This document shows, piece by piece, positions 1 to 9,262 of a stretch of DNA of 64,000 bases. The DNA lies in assembly GCF_910592395.1 (NCBI RefSeq), contig NC_088313.1, positions 11,198,937 to 11,262,936 on the forward strand, written 5' to 3'. The stretch is from Lineus longissimus. Its lineage: Eukaryota > Nemertea > Pilidiophora > Heteronemertea > Lineidae. Made by a program: the position numbers and the translations under genes. The number at the start of each line of letters is the position of its first letter. Positions within the stretch are counted from its first letter, which is position 1. The notes beneath the pieces are model-generated. The model was not told the DNA's origin, did not search any database, and was given only the letters and a program-made list of their open reading frames with translations.

Positions 1-199
1 TGAGAAAGTCAATAGTCTCATCCAAAGTACGACATTCAACCTTTGCCCAGGAGGAAACAATTTTCGTTAGATCACTTATAGCAATTTCATTTGAAATGTA
101 ATCCTCTGACGCTGTCAAACTGAGTATGTGAAGAATTCGATCCCGTGCGCACACGTACTGGTTTTCCCTTATTTCCTTCAGTTCTTCTTTGTCCAACAT
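1..199 (-). CDS. Partial ORF running off the left edge
   Basis: Reading the minus strand from an ATG at 199-197, 66 codons stay open to the window edge, so the gene is cut off. The visible part is charged and probably helical; I recognise no domain. It lies downstream of and in the same direction as the virion-type genes to its right, so it is probably another gene of the Polinton-like element. Whether it is intact cannot be judged from here. Confidence 0.4.
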   Translation of the reverse strand, partial: MLDKEELKEIRENQYVCARDRILHILSLTASEDYISNEIAISDLTKIVSSWAKVECRTLDETIDFL

Positions 200-535
200 T
201 TCAAATGAATTCAACCATCTTCTGTATCACAGAAAGCTTGATTAGTGCTGAGGAAACATTGTAAATAACCTATTGTAGGTTTAATGTTGGTCGGCACGAA
301 ATGTTTTTTCTCGCTCGTTGTCATATTTCGCTTTATTATGACATAGTCTCCTCAGACGGTATAAACTTCCCCGATGGATAAGCGGTCTTAGAGTAAAATC
401 CTATCATCAGATCATATCACATCATGATATCATAGCTCTGATCCTTATTCGTCCCCCCCTTGGTCGACAACTCGTACTACATATCTTGAATCCTGTTGTC
501 ATGGTATTCCTGTTCTAACATTGTCCGATGAAGGT
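200..535. other. Spacer without recognisable gene
   Basis: AT-rich spacer between the partial edge ORF and the PC4-like membrane protein gene. I see no ORF, repeat or RNA gene in it. It is the 3' flank of the gene at 536-1051 and the presumed 5' region of the edge ORF. Confidence 0.4.
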
Positions 536-1051
536 TTAATCTTCATGAGTCCATAAATGAGAAATATTACTAATTTCTTTTACATGTTTCGCCATATATT
601 CCCACTGATCTAAAGTCAATTGAATTCCTTTCGCAGTTGCTTTTCCTGACAAAAAATATCTTATATCAACTACATTTTCCTTGTTCCCACCAGGTGATGG
701 GCAAATATTTAACCAAATATTTCCACCAAGATAATATGGATGAGGAAAACATTTTGTTCTATTCAAATTTAGAGGTTTTTCCGCAGAGATTGGATCAACT
801 TGGAAAGATTGGTGTACATATGTGTTACACTTGGCCTCTACACTAAAATAGATGTTTATAACAACCGATACAAAAACAAGAACACTTACAAAACCATATG
901 CTAATGGTTTGCTCTTTTTACTCAAAGTAAAACGTTTTCCCCTCAAAACCGATCCTTCAGTAATCGTTCCCAGCTCTTCGTTTGTCAATCTAAAGGTCTC
1001 ATCATTTTCTCGGTTCTCTTTTTCACTCGTTTCTTCTTTTATTGACTCCAT
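536..1051 (-). CDS. Membrane-anchored protein with C-terminal PC4-like domain
   Basis: The 171-residue ORF starts at a true ATG. Residues 1-47 are charged and hydrophilic. A hydrophobic segment at about 51-70 (YGFVSVLVFVSVVINIYF) looks like one transmembrane helix. The C-terminal part, about 109-160, carries the PC4/p15-type pattern: a strand-rich stretch, then VDIRYFLSGKATAKGIQLT and DQWEYM. PC4 domains bind single-stranded DNA and act in transcription; placing one behind a membrane anchor is unusual. It is the last complete gene of the virion-type cluster. A TTCACAC word lies 36 nt upstream of the start, one base off the GTCACAC word found before other genes. The PC4 assignment rests on pattern only, and the fold could be another small beta-beta-beta-alpha domain. 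Confidence 0.5.
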   Translation of the reverse strand: MESIKEETSEKENRENDETFRLTNEELGTITEGSVLRGKRFTLSKKSKPLAYGFVSVLVFVSVVINIYFSVEAKCNTYVHQSFQVDPISAEKPLNLNRTKCFPHPYYLGGNIWLNICPSPGGNKENVVDIRYFLSGKATAKGIQLTLDQWEYMAKHVKEISNISHLWTHED

Positions 1052-1086
1052 TTCAGAGCGGTGGCTTTATCATTTGAACCTTACTC

Positions 1087-1093
1087 TTCACAC
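1087..1093 (-). promoter_or_regulatory. Near match to the shared GTCACAC word
   Basis: TTCACAC, one base off the repeated upstream word, 36 nt before the ATG at 1051. Weak taken alone; listed because the distance resembles the other cases. Confidence 0.2.
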
Positions 1094-1109
1094 TAACATT
1101 TCTTGATAA

Positions 1110-1634
1110 TCATTTAATTTGTTTTACAATAAAATCAACATTTACAATGGGGCGTGAAATACCAAACTCATTTTGGAAAAAATCATTTACATAAATATCA
1201 TTTTCTATGAGACTATCTGAATCAAATAAATCTATTATATCTAACATACTATAACCTCTACATTTCATAATGATAAAGTGAATTGCGTGCTGTCCACATA
1301 CTGTTGTTAAGGGATGTTGGATAATGTTTGGATTAAAAGCGCATCCTTTTTCATCGATGATATCAGTGAAATTAGACACAGCAGTTGGGTTAAGACCAAA
1401 TGAATCAAAATACAATAGAGGTCCTATTTTAGGATACCACCAGACCACCCAGTGCTCACCCCGGCGATAGCTTGGATCTGTATTGACGACAAAACAACAA
1501 GGTCTTTTGTGGCTTTCGACAAATATTGGGTTTTTTACAATTTTGACAAATCTGTCCGATGGAAACACCCCTCCAAATACATGTTTCGTGTTCGGGTGAT
1601 TTGATAAGAGAAATCTAATGAGTCCGCTATTCAT
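1110..1634 (-). CDS. PRO: Adenain-like cysteine protease (virion maturation)
   Basis: This 174-residue protein has the layout of the adenovirus/Polinton maturation protease. The visible catalytic set is His61 in GEHWVVWWYP, Asp77 in LYFDSFG, Gln106 and Cys113 in TVCGQHAIHF; the Gln lies seven residues before the Cys, as in adenain. Family knowledge: these enzymes cut capsid and core precursors during particle maturation. The start ATG at 1634 overlaps the end of the major capsid gene by 8 nt in another frame, a compact virus-like arrangement. The length is close to that of Polinton proteases and the frame is intact. I infer that the enzyme could still be active. Confidence 0.85.
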   Translation of the reverse strand: MNSGLIRFLLSNHPNTKHVFGGVFPSDRFVKIVKNPIFVESHKRPCCFVVNTDPSYRRGEHWVVWWYPKIGPLLYFDSFGLNPTAVSNFTDIIDEKGCAFNPNIIQHPLTTVCGQHAIHFIIMKCRGYSMLDIIDLFDSDSLIENDIYVNDFFQNEFGISRPIVNVDFIVKQIK

Positions 1635-3030
1635 CGTATATTATATTACGTGAACTTTCAATTTCCATTACCGCATCAGATTCAAGATAGGCCATAATGG
1701 TGATACTGTGGTCTGAGGGTCTTTTCAACCTGATATCGAGACTTATATTACCAGATTCCACGAGATTCCAATTCAATCCTGAAGAATCATCTGGTGTTAA
1801 ATTGAAACCGTATAGTGTAAAGCCATTCTTATAGGATTCCATAGATATTCCATTGCTAATGTTAGATGACCAAAGATTTGTCCCAAACATCATGCTGAAA
1901 TAACCCATGAAATAGTTATCTTCTTCAAAGTCGAACTGTAATGGTTCATAAGGTATGCTTTGACCATTTCTGCGCAATCCTATTTGTGAGACGTTGAAAT
2001 TTTCGAAGTTGAATGGATTCAAGCCTAGATTTCCGTTGAAAGCATCAGTCCTAACCAAACCTATCACTATTTTACTAGGTAGTTCCCCATTAACAAGATT
2101 CGGTTCAGATAAGTCTGCTCTGTTAGCCCCACGAGAGAAAAAACGCATGTTAACTTTTCTCATTGGGTACTTTGCATTTGATTTCAGCAAACGTTCCTCA
2201 TGACTGAGTCTAACGTGACTACTAACCTTTTTTACATTAACATAGAGAACAGCTTTTTCGATGAGTAGTTTGTATTGGTTGGTAGCACCTTTTGCCATCA
2301 GAAAGACACTAGGATCATTTCTATGCATTTTAATCGAGAGTGACATCTTATTCAAAAGTAATTTGTCCTGTTCAAACAATTCAGAGTGAATTTTACCCAT
2401 TGTCTCCACCGATTTACTGTAGCGCGTCCATTTGTAACGGGCAACTGCGCTTTTATTGGTGCTAGATTCGTCTTTGATAGTATCTTCGTGATCATTCATT
2501 CCCCCTTCATCTTGATAATAACCATTTGTTTTTAACTGGTGCAGTTTTCGTGCGGACGAATAGGATAACAAACATTCAAGATAATGTCTGTAGTGGTACA
2601 AAGAATCCGAGGAACCAACCTGTTTGTTATTCAAAAAAACTTCCACCTGTTTAAAACAACTTCCTATCAAGTTGTTGACCGGAAACACAACAGACTTATC
2701 TGGAACTCGGTTTCTGGTTTCTTCTTTTGTTTCACCCGGATTGTCAGGATCGGGGACGTTAACTTTATATTCTTCATCATCTACTAATAAATCACCATTA
2801 TTTTGCACGATTTTTGCTTGCATGTACAAATAAACGTGCCTAGGATCTACGTAATACTCATCGCCGACGTGAATTTTATACTCTAGAGGTCCACCATGTT
2901 CTAGAGATGTTAAAGGGTTGAACGCTTCAAATTTATTAGACGCTAATGCTGTTTGTGTTGGTGGAAGTTGAAATAATTCCAAATTACTGGTTGATACATC
3001 CGCACTACCGGCATCAAGGAACCACGACAT
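1627..3030 (-). CDS. MCP: Major capsid protein, double jelly-roll (Polinton type)
   Basis: The 467-residue ORF is intact and starts at ATG 3030. Its N-terminus, with LELFQLPPTQTA and then GGPLEYKIHVGDEYYVD, matches the widespread invertebrate 'F54H12.2-like' proteins, which are Polinton double jelly-roll capsid proteins. Further support comes from its length, its beta-rich composition, and its place between the small membrane-type protein and the protease. It would form the trimeric capsomers of an icosahedral shell. It overlaps the protease start by 8 nt. There are no internal stops, whereas the penton gene nearby is broken. Confidence in the family is high; whether particles are made is unknown. 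Confidence 0.82.
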   Translation of the reverse strand: MSWFLDAGSADVSTSNLELFQLPPTQTALASNKFEAFNPLTSLEHGGPLEYKIHVGDEYYVDPRHVYLYMQAKIVQNNGDLLVDDEEYKVNVPDPDNPGETKEETRNRVPDKSVVFPVNNLIGSCFKQVEVFLNNKQVGSSDSLYHYRHYLECLLSYSSARKLHQLKTNGYYQDEGGMNDHEDTIKDESSTNKSAVARYKWTRYSKSVETMGKIHSELFEQDKLLLNKMSLSIKMHRNDPSVFLMAKGATNQYKLLIEKAVLYVNVKKVSSHVRLSHEERLLKSNAKYPMRKVNMRFFSRGANRADLSEPNLVNGELPSKIVIGLVRTDAFNGNLGLNPFNFENFNVSQIGLRRNGQSIPYEPLQFDFEEDNYFMGYFSMMFGTNLWSSNISNGISMESYKNGFTLYGFNLTPDDSSGLNWNLVESGNISLDIRLKRPSDHSITIMAYLESDAVMEIESSRNIIYDE

Positions 3031-3148
3031 CGCAATTAATATTTATAGTAAGTAACATTTACTTTTGACCAAAAAAAAAAAGAAGAGTTACTGATAATGA
3101 GTTGGAGAAAAAAAAAACCCATACCCTGTCACAGCATGATTTCCGATT
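3031..3148. other. Short spacer with A/T runs
   Basis: Spacer between the capsid gene start and the C-terminal half of the next gene. It contains an A run near 3071-3081. Small ORFs reading through it in another frame look like shadows. Confidence 0.3.
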
Positions 3149-3475
3149 TTAGTACCCAAATACCTTCCCCTCGTTTCTATTAATCTTTTTACGAACTTTA
3201 CTCGTGCGACCATTTGGGTCACGTTTACGTTTCTTTTTGGTCGGTGCACGCGCAGGCGCAGTGAACAAATGACCAACTGCTTCATTCTTGGCCATGTTTA
3301 CTATGTCACTTAAACTTTCTGAGGCTCTTGATTTCATTGCTTTTTTAAAATCCCTTTTGCCCGAAAGAACATCCCCAACAACTGCACTACCTTTATCTAC
3401 AATTATCCTTCCAGCCGCTTTACCAGCTCGTTTCACAATTGGAAGAACACGTTTAAAAATAGGAATCACCTTTTT
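3149..3475 (-). pseudogene. C-terminal half of small basic, membrane-active type virion protein
   Basis: About 107 residues are open on the minus strand up to the border of the inserted element at 3476. The start is an amphipathic, Lys-rich helix with Gly/Ala (FKRVLPIVKRAGKAAG), the end a nuclear-localisation-like basic tail (KKKRKRD and beyond). This pattern fits the small Polinton/adintovirus proteins thought to act like adenovirus pVI or core proteins. The ATG at 3469 lies inside the protein, not at its start: the N-terminal part is at 4891-5034, on the other side of the 1.4-kb insertion, and the frame fits across the insertion if the element is removed. I therefore call it one gene split by a transposon. 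Confidence 0.6.
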
Positions 3476-3507
3476 GGCTCACCGTAAGGGGAGTCTATAC
3501 GATAGCG

Positions 3508-3513
3508 CTGTGT

Positions 3514-3553
<40 letters not shown>
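3508..3553. repeat. (GTC)n microsatellite in HINE-like copy 1
   Basis: About 14 GTC units, broken once by GTCC at the left. The same position in the related copies has GTC/GTCC repeats (8043-8080, 27239-27280, and reversed at 39330-39375), so the microsatellite is a fixed part of this element's architecture. Confidence 0.85.
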
Positions 3554-3569
3554 ATCCTAACAGTGGCAC

Positions 3570-4670
3570 GTTTCTTAACTGCTAGGGCTATGAACTTGAA
3601 ACTTTGTACACAGAATGCCCTAGGTCAGCTGACCTCTGACACTGATTTTCGGTCCGATCTGATTCTCTGTTTGGCCACCAGGGGGCCAAATGTCGATATC
3701 TAAAAAGTGGGATATCTCGCTTATTAGTGACTTGTTTTCGATAAAACTTTTGTTGTAGGTACTCATAGCAAATATACATTTTATATTATACGGGTTTTTA
3801 ATTTGACCTTGTTTTCAAGGTCACAGAGGTCATATGGCGTAAATTGGCCATTAGAGTGTAAACTATGGCACGTTTCTTAACCACTAAAGCTATGAACTTG
3901 AAACTTGGTACATATAACCCCCTATATCACATAGCCTCTGGTGCTGAATTTTGGTTTGATCTGATTCTCCACTTTGCCACCAGGGGGCCAAAAGTGGATA
4001 TCTAAAAAGTGTGATATCTCGCTTATAAGTGACTTGTTTTCGATAAAATTTTTATGGTAGGTACTCTTAGGAAGAATACATCACATATCTTACGGGTTTT
4101 CAATTTGACCTACTTTTCAAGGTCACAGAGGTCATATGACGTAAATTGGCCGTTAGAGTGTAAACTATGGCACATTTCTTAACCAGTAAAGCTATGAACT
4201 TGAAACTTGGTGCATATAACCCCCTACATCAGATAACCTTTGATGCCGAATTTTGGCCTGATCTGATTCTTTATTCGGCCACCAGGGGGCCATAATGGAA
4301 AAAGGAAGAAGTGCAATATCTTGCTTATTTGAGTGAATTGTTTTCGATAAAATTTTTATGGCAGGGACTTCTAGCAAGGATACACCACATGTCCTACGAT
4401 TTTTGGATTTGACCTCCTTTTCTAGGTCACAGAGGTCAAATGGCGTAAATTGGCCATTAGAGTGTAACTATGGCACGTTTCTTAACTGCTGAAGCTATGA
4501 ACTTGAAAGTTGGTACATGTAACCCCCTACATCAGATAATCTCTGACACCGAATTTTGGCCTGATCTGATTCTTGATTTGGCCACCAGGGAGTCAAAACT
4601 GAAAAAGTAGGACATGCAATATCTCGCTTATTAATGACTTTTTTTCGATGAATTTTTTATCGCAGGGACT
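3570..4670 (+). repeat. Core tandem repeats, about 303 bp, four units
   Basis: Landmarks such as GATCTGATTCT followed by CCACCAGGGGGCC recur near 3656, 3959, 4260 and 4563. Units differ by scattered substitutions, so the array is not fresh. The first three units each hold AGGTCACAGAGGTCA (3818-3832, 4120-4134, 4424-4438), preceded 8 nt earlier by TGACCT. Short minus-strand ORFs in these units are shadows. Confidence 0.85.
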
Positions 4671-4890
4671 CTTAGCAATCACACGATATTGATCTTGTTG
4701 ATGTCATAGACAATTATTGGTTGGATCATAACCTTATATATACTGCCCTGTCTTATTACTTGACATCAATACACATCTAAAAAAAGTCTTCATGCCTGAT
4801 TGTGTTCACCATATTCACCTCTAAACTAAGCATGATCCTGCCTACTAAAAGATGTATACGGTGAGCACAATGGCCCCTGGCCGTTTCATT

Positions 4891-5034
4891 GAATAAATTA
4901 CCCACCAAATTAGCTAGCCCATAACCCTCTTGATACAATTCACCCGCGAACACGGGTATTGTACCACCACCCCCGCCATAATGTTGACGATATGCCTCGT
5001 AATCAGGAATAAAAGGTGTTCTTCTTCGTGTCAT
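4891..5034 (-). pseudogene. N-terminal half of the split small virion-type protein
   Basis: The gene starts at ATG 5034 and gives 48 genuine residues before reading into the transposon's 3' end. It begins with basic residues (MTRRR), has a Gly run (YGGGGG) and then a Gly/Leu-rich stretch (YGLANLVGNLF), a beginning typical of small Polinton membrane-active proteins. The rest of the gene is at 3149-3475. A GTCACAC word lies 61 nt upstream of the start. The apparent C-terminus of the 85-residue ORF (4777-4890) is antisense transposon sequence. Confidence 0.6.
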
Positions 5035-5094
5035 GTTTTTTGTTCAACTCAAAAGAAGACCAAGACCGAATATTACTAGTCTCTTACAAGATAT

Positions 5095-5101
5095 GTCACA
5101 C
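5095..5101 (-). promoter_or_regulatory. GTCACAC word upstream of the small virion-type gene
   Basis: Exact GTCACAC on the plus strand (GTGTGAC in the direction of transcription), 61 nt before ATG 5034, followed by an A/T-rich stretch. The same word precedes several other genes of the element at similar distance. Promoter function is inferred. Confidence 0.35.
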
Positions 5102-5152
5102 AATCTTTTCATGGTTAAGTGAATAATTCTGAATACGTGTGTACTTTTTTTT

Positions 5153-6085
5153 TCATTTTGGTTCTAGTCTACCAATTCGTTTGAATGAAAGGGTGACGAT
5201 TACCTTCCCGTACTCAAATTTAATTGGTTCCCCTATACTATCGCTGATTAAAATTTCAATATTCTGAAAGAAAGGGAGCGCCAATGGTAGGTATCTTATT
5301 CTTTCAAATGATTTAGAAATATATCTATCCACTAGGTTTGGATCTACAGGAACCGTCCTAAGGAGTTTAACCATCCTCCCACCTACCAAACTCTCCTTCA
5401 CCAGATTTGAATAAACAAATAAATTATACGTTGTACTTCTCATATCGGGTTTGTCTTCAGCCATGATGGTAAAAAATACTTCCTCATTAACTAAGTGAAG
5501 TAACTTGTCATCATCTTTTTTATGAATCCCATCTCTATCTCAGTGCAATTCTTCACCATCTGTGTGGAAATATTTGTTTTTTTCAAAACCTAATACTGTA
5601 CTAAGATATTCGTTCATGTATATTGCTTCACCAGGATAAAGTCTTACCGAAACATGTCCTTTTTTGCCCAGTACAAATTTACCTTTCCACTGAAGAGGGT
5701 TTTCCTGAAATTCTTTCTTTTTATGGATGGGTTTAATACTATTCAAAGCTGTTATCAATTCTTGAATTGTACCATAGGTTTTCCTTTCCTCTCCCACGTG
5801 ACAGGCGTCGAGTAGAGTCGCAGGGATTTCCGGATGATCCAAGTCAGCCACACCTATCTGATATTCCACACCTATCTGATATTCGCATTTGCTGACAGAA
5901 ACCTCCTGATTCCACGAATACGGATAGCTTATTTCATCGATTCCAACCAACCATTCATTAGGATCTAATTCAAGTGGTTTGGTAAGCGGGGTAATAAAAT
6001 GACTAGTTTTGTTAAGTACAGAATTGGAAATAGGTTTTACATTACTTGGTAAAACCATGACGAAATCATGGAGGTGTTCCACCAT
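5153..6085 (-). pseudogene. Minor capsid (penton-type, single jelly-roll) gene with one in-frame stop
   Basis: The N-terminal piece (from ATG 6085 to 5540) contains a typical start of Polinton minor capsid proteins: VLPSN near the N-terminus, then LDPNEWLVGIDEISYPYSWN. The C-terminal piece (5153-5464) has YNLFVYSNLV, LLRTVPV and FEYGKVIVTLSFKR, the usual end of the family. The two are in the same frame, separated only by a TGA at 5540-5542 and 25 open codons, so one nonsense codon breaks a reading frame of about 310 codons. An 18-bp tandem duplication near 5850-5885 adds a repeated EYQIGV. The penton sits at the capsid five-fold vertices. Unless the stop is read through or is a sequence error, no full protein is made. 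Confidence 0.75.
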
Positions 6086-6147
6086 TTTTACTGTCCTGCT
6101 TGTTCCCAATCCAACCCAGTGTTGAAAAGAACATCATTGTCTTTCAT

Positions 6148-7342
6148 TCACATCCAGTTTTTGCGTTTGCTTTTAATTGATAATTGTTTCCACTCTTTTT
6201 TCTTGTCCAAATCAGATTTAGCTTGTCTTCGCGTGTGCCAAGCGACAGGGGACAAAGACAAAGGTGTATTTCGTTTTATCGAACCATTTTTCTTTCTTTT
6301 CCTTTTTGTGGGTAGAGAAAATGAAGAGGGTGAGGGTGAAGTTTTCCTTGAAATCAATGATTGTGATGATGAGAAAGGAGAATTTTCAAATAATAGTTTC
6401 CCCTTCCTACTGCTGTCACTGGTCTTGTTTATAGCAGGAGATTGATCTCTCCTCGATTTTCTTTTCTTTGGTGAAATAAATTCGTCCCCCTCACTGTCAC
6501 TCGTCTCGGTGGTTAAAACAATCGAGAATTGGGGAAACGAGACGTCGTTTTGGACCTCCTCGATACATCCGATGACCAGATCTTACTTATCTCATTGTCA
6601 CTTGTTTCACTAGCTAAAGATGAACTCGATATTGGTCGTGGTTTTTTAAAACGAGACTTTAACTTTTTGGATCTAACACGTGATGTGAATGATGTATTCC
6701 TCTCACTATCGCTCGAGCTACTATCAGGGGTTAATTGAGCTCTTGCTGAAGAAATTGGTTTTCTAATGGGTGCTAAAGGTGTTTTAAAAACCTTCTCGTC
6801 ACTGCTTTCAATTTCGTTTGGTTTGGTGTTGGGTTTTATTGGAAGGGGTCGGAATACCATCCAACCTTCCGGCACACCAATTGAAATTAGTTTTTCATAG
6901 AAAATATGTGTGCCAATAGGTGGGATATAATCTAGAGAATCGGGTTGCAATAAAAAATGAAGTATTCGGAGAATGTTAGTCCTAGGTATTAAATCTCCAT
7001 CTAAAATGATCTCAAAGGTTTCTCTATCCCACTCTACAACATCACTTCGTTTACTAATATACTTTACTACAATATCTTTTAAGAAAGGGATGTGAGCATA
7101 AGGCGATAACTTGTTGAGGAGTTCATTCACTTTAATTTCGTGACCACCGTAAATTGTATTAATTTTTACTTTCGCACGTGATCTCTTTTGATCTAAAAGT
7201 TTTATTTTAGCTTCTGGTGATTCTGATGGAAATCCGGGTACTGTTTATCAGGATTGGACACATCAGATTGCTCGCATCGAGACTTGTACATATCTAGGGG
7301 AATTAATACACTCTCTTGAAATCCTTTATCCTCCTTCTTCAT
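6148..7342 (-). pseudogene. Ser/Arg-rich Polinton protein with two frameshifts
   Basis: A start ATG at 7342-7340 overlaps the stop of the upstream gene (ATGA). The first piece (7342 to about 7230) has LIPLDMYKSR; one base shift near 7225-7235 leads into the central piece (about 7230-6513) with SPEAKIKLLDQKR, NELLNKLSPYAHIPFLKDIV, VVEWD and GVPEGWMVF. A second shift near 6540, at a CCCC run, leads into a C-terminal Ser/acidic and Lys/Arg-rich tail to 6148. Both shifts are one base at short homopolymers, so sequencing error is possible. The beginning of the central part resembles a conserved Polinton protein of unknown function that lies next to the penton. The tail has SSSSDSE and SETSDNE patches like nucleic-acid-binding or phosphorylated virion proteins. 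I do not assign a function. Confidence 0.55.
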
Positions 7343-7761
7343 TTTCGACCAAATATATTACCCACCACGGAACCTAATGCAGACACGGCAAGGGGAATGA
7401 GTGCTGATAAAAACCCTCCCGACTGTTCTAGAAGATCCTTTTTTTTACTGTAACTGGTGTCGGGATGCATTAATGAACGCACCAGATTTCGATGTCTCTT
7501 GAGTTTACTCAGTTTTTTTCTACTAGGTTTAATAACAGCACCCTCTATGTTTTCAATACACTCTAAAATTGCATCGATTTGATCAGAATTAGCTAATCTG
7601 ATCAGGGATTGACGTAGTTTCTTATTTTTCTTTGCTTGACTCAATGCGTGTACCGGTAGATAATGATAATTTTCTACCGCTGCTGGTTTTCGTTTATTGC
7701 ATGGGGTTGATTTTCGCCTAGTTTTCATCACACCAGCTTTTTTCCCTTTTCCCGCGACCAT
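7339..7761 (-). CDS. Basic virion-type protein with C-terminal hydrophobic tail
   Basis: A 140-residue ORF with a true ATG at 7761. The N-terminus is strongly basic (KGKKAGVMKTRRKS), the middle is helical and Lys-rich (KKLSKLKRHRNLVRSLM), and the end is a hydrophobic Gly-rich segment (GGFLSALIPLAVSALGSVVG). This three-part layout fits a conserved small Polinton/adintovirus family regarded as a core or membrane-active virion protein. The stop overlaps the next start as ATGA. Upstream lie a GTCACAC word (7840-7846) and a duplicated promoter region. The frame is intact; the exact role is not known. Confidence 0.6.
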   Translation of the reverse strand: MVAGKGKKAGVMKTRRKSTPCNKRKPAAVENYHYLPVHALSQAKKNKKLRQSLIRLANSDQIDAILECIENIEGAVIKPSRKKLSKLKRHRNLVRSLMHPDTSYSKKKDLLEQSGGFLSALIPLAVSALGSVVGNIFGRK

Positions 7762-7947
7762 GTTCCCACTCTATCTTTTCTCTCGTCTCGCTCTCGGTTC
7801 AAAGGAAATCAATGTAAGACTGAGGAATGTATCACAGTTGTCACACGATAGTTTTTGTTGTTTTCTGTACTTGGTTTCAAAATAGAGGATGAGAAGACCC
7901 ACTGAGAATGAGTTGAAAAAAACCCAAAGGGGACTAGTATCTAACCC
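7692..7947. repeat. 256-bp direct repeat, copy 1 (gene start and promoter)
   Basis: This segment, holding the first codons and upstream region of the 140-residue protein gene, occurs a second time. That second copy is itself split: its left part is 7955-8005 and its right part 24215-24419, on the two sides of the 16.2-kb Helentron. Visible differences are very few (for example G to A just after CACACGATA), so the duplication is young. Confidence 0.8.
7840..7846 (-). promoter_or_regulatory. GTCACAC word upstream of the basic virion-type gene
   Basis: Exact word 79 nt before ATG 7761. It is repeated at 24312-24318 in the duplicated promoter segment. Function inferred from recurrence. Confidence 0.35.
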
Positions 7948-8005
7948 GTTTTTTGTTTATTGCATGGGGTTGATTTTCGCCTAGTTTTCATCACACCATC
8001 TTTTT

Positions 8006-8550
8006 GGCTCACCGTAGGGGAGTCTATACCATAGCTCTGTGTCCGTCGTCCGGCGTCCGTCGTCCGTCGTCCGGCGTCGTATCCTGTGGCACGTTTCTTT
8101 ACCGCTTGTGCTGTGAACCTTAAACTTTCTATACATCATGCCCAAGGTCATATGTACCCTGACACTGAATTTCCCTTCGGTTTGATTCTTGGCTTGGTCA
8201 CCAGGGGGCTAAAACCGAATTCTTAAAAAGTGCAATATCTCATTTATTATTGATTAGTTTTTGATAAAAATTTTATGGTGGGTACCCCTAGCAAGGATAC
8301 ATCACATATCATACGGGTTTTTGATTTGACCTACTTGTAAAGGTCACAGAGGTCAAACTCTAAAATTTCACCGATAGTAGCACGTTTTGCCTTCATTAGT
8401 CCTGCAGTCTTTAAATTTGGTATGTAGACACCTCTTATGTAGCTGAACATGTTGACCAAAAATCAGGTTGATGTGGCGTAATCTTCAAGGTCACTGAGGG
8501 GAAAGTGGTGTAAATTTGTCGTGAAGGGTGGAACATTGTACGTTATTTTA
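8006..8550 (+). repeat. 5' end, GTC microsatellite and core repeats of the large Helentron
   Basis: The terminal GGCTCACC is followed by irregular GTC/GTCC/GGC repeats (about 8043-8080), then one recognisable core unit (8088-8390) with AGGTCACAGAGGTCA at 8341-8355, and a more diverged partial unit to 8550. No coding capacity is seen. Confidence 0.65.
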
Positions 8551-8898
8551 ACGGCTAAAGCTTTTTACTTGAAATTGAATAGGCCTACACATGACGTCCT
8601 AGGTCATGTGATCATTAACACAGAAGAATCAGTAAAATTGATGTTTAAAAAATCAGCCCAAAGACAAAGTGTCAGTGTCTGCCATGTGCCTGCCTAAAGT
8701 CATGTTATGAACCGACCCTCGCTCTTGTTTTGTGTCACACTATAAATAGATTCAACTGAGTGCACCAGATTCACTTGGAATAAATATCATTGAAACATGG
8801 AAGGCCTAGGCCTATTTGTTTTGTATAAATTTTGCTTTGTATTTGTAATGCCTGTGCCATTGCCAGGTTTTAAACCAACCTCATCCACCTGAGTTCAC

Positions 8899-8932
8899 AA
8901 TCTCGCCGCCAGAGGTCTCTGGCGGCGAGATT
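8899..8932. repeat. Perfect 16-bp-arm hairpin inserted in repeat A
   Basis: AATCTCGCCGCCAGAG, two bases, then its exact reverse complement. CTGAGTTCA flanks it on both sides (8889-8897, 8934-8942). The paralogous stretch near 20364-20372 lacks the block, so copy A gained it or copy B lost it. Confidence 0.8.
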
Positions 8933-9262
8933 GCTGAGTTCATTCCGCCATTTTGTTCTCTATTTGATGCATTTTGGCATTGTTTGGTGTGAAAAAAGCT
9001 TGTGAAAGGCGTTTTAGGTAAGTCAAAATGCATGATCTTGGACATGAACAGTGGTATAAATCATTATTGTTTCACTAGTGCTAAGTACAGTGACAGATGA
9101 TTATTATAAATTGTGGTTTTTGGAAGAAGAAAAAAATCGAAAATGGAGTAGACATACAAGATACATGTAGCCTAGGCCTAGGGCCTATATTATGCATGTT
9201 GCTTGCATACATTGTACATAGGCTGTATGTAGGCCTACATGGCATGTACTGCTGGTTTCAAG

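Larger units (their letters stand above)
3476..4890 (+). mobile_element. Non-autonomous Helentron relative (HINE-like), copy 1
   Basis: The left end GGCTCACCGTA and the right end GGTGAGCACAATGGCC...TTTCATT carry the short inverted pair GCTCACC/GGTGAGC, the left one terminal and the right one subterminal, as reported for Helentrons. Order: 5' end, (GTC)n microsatellite at about 3508-3553, four core repeats of about 303 bp, then roughly 210 bp copied from the 3' end of a Helentron, including a decayed stretch of the last EEP endonuclease codons (4674-4770). It sits in a run of five T in the host gene on its left side. It cuts one Polinton gene into the pieces 3149-3475 and 4891-5034. The layout is also that of mollusc 'pearl' and DINE-1-type elements. 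Confidence 0.75.

Noticed and set aside
3588-4377. Minus-strand ORFs in the core repeats (also at 47356-47608)
   Set aside because: They recur with the 303-bp units, have no domain, and change between units as non-coding DNA does.
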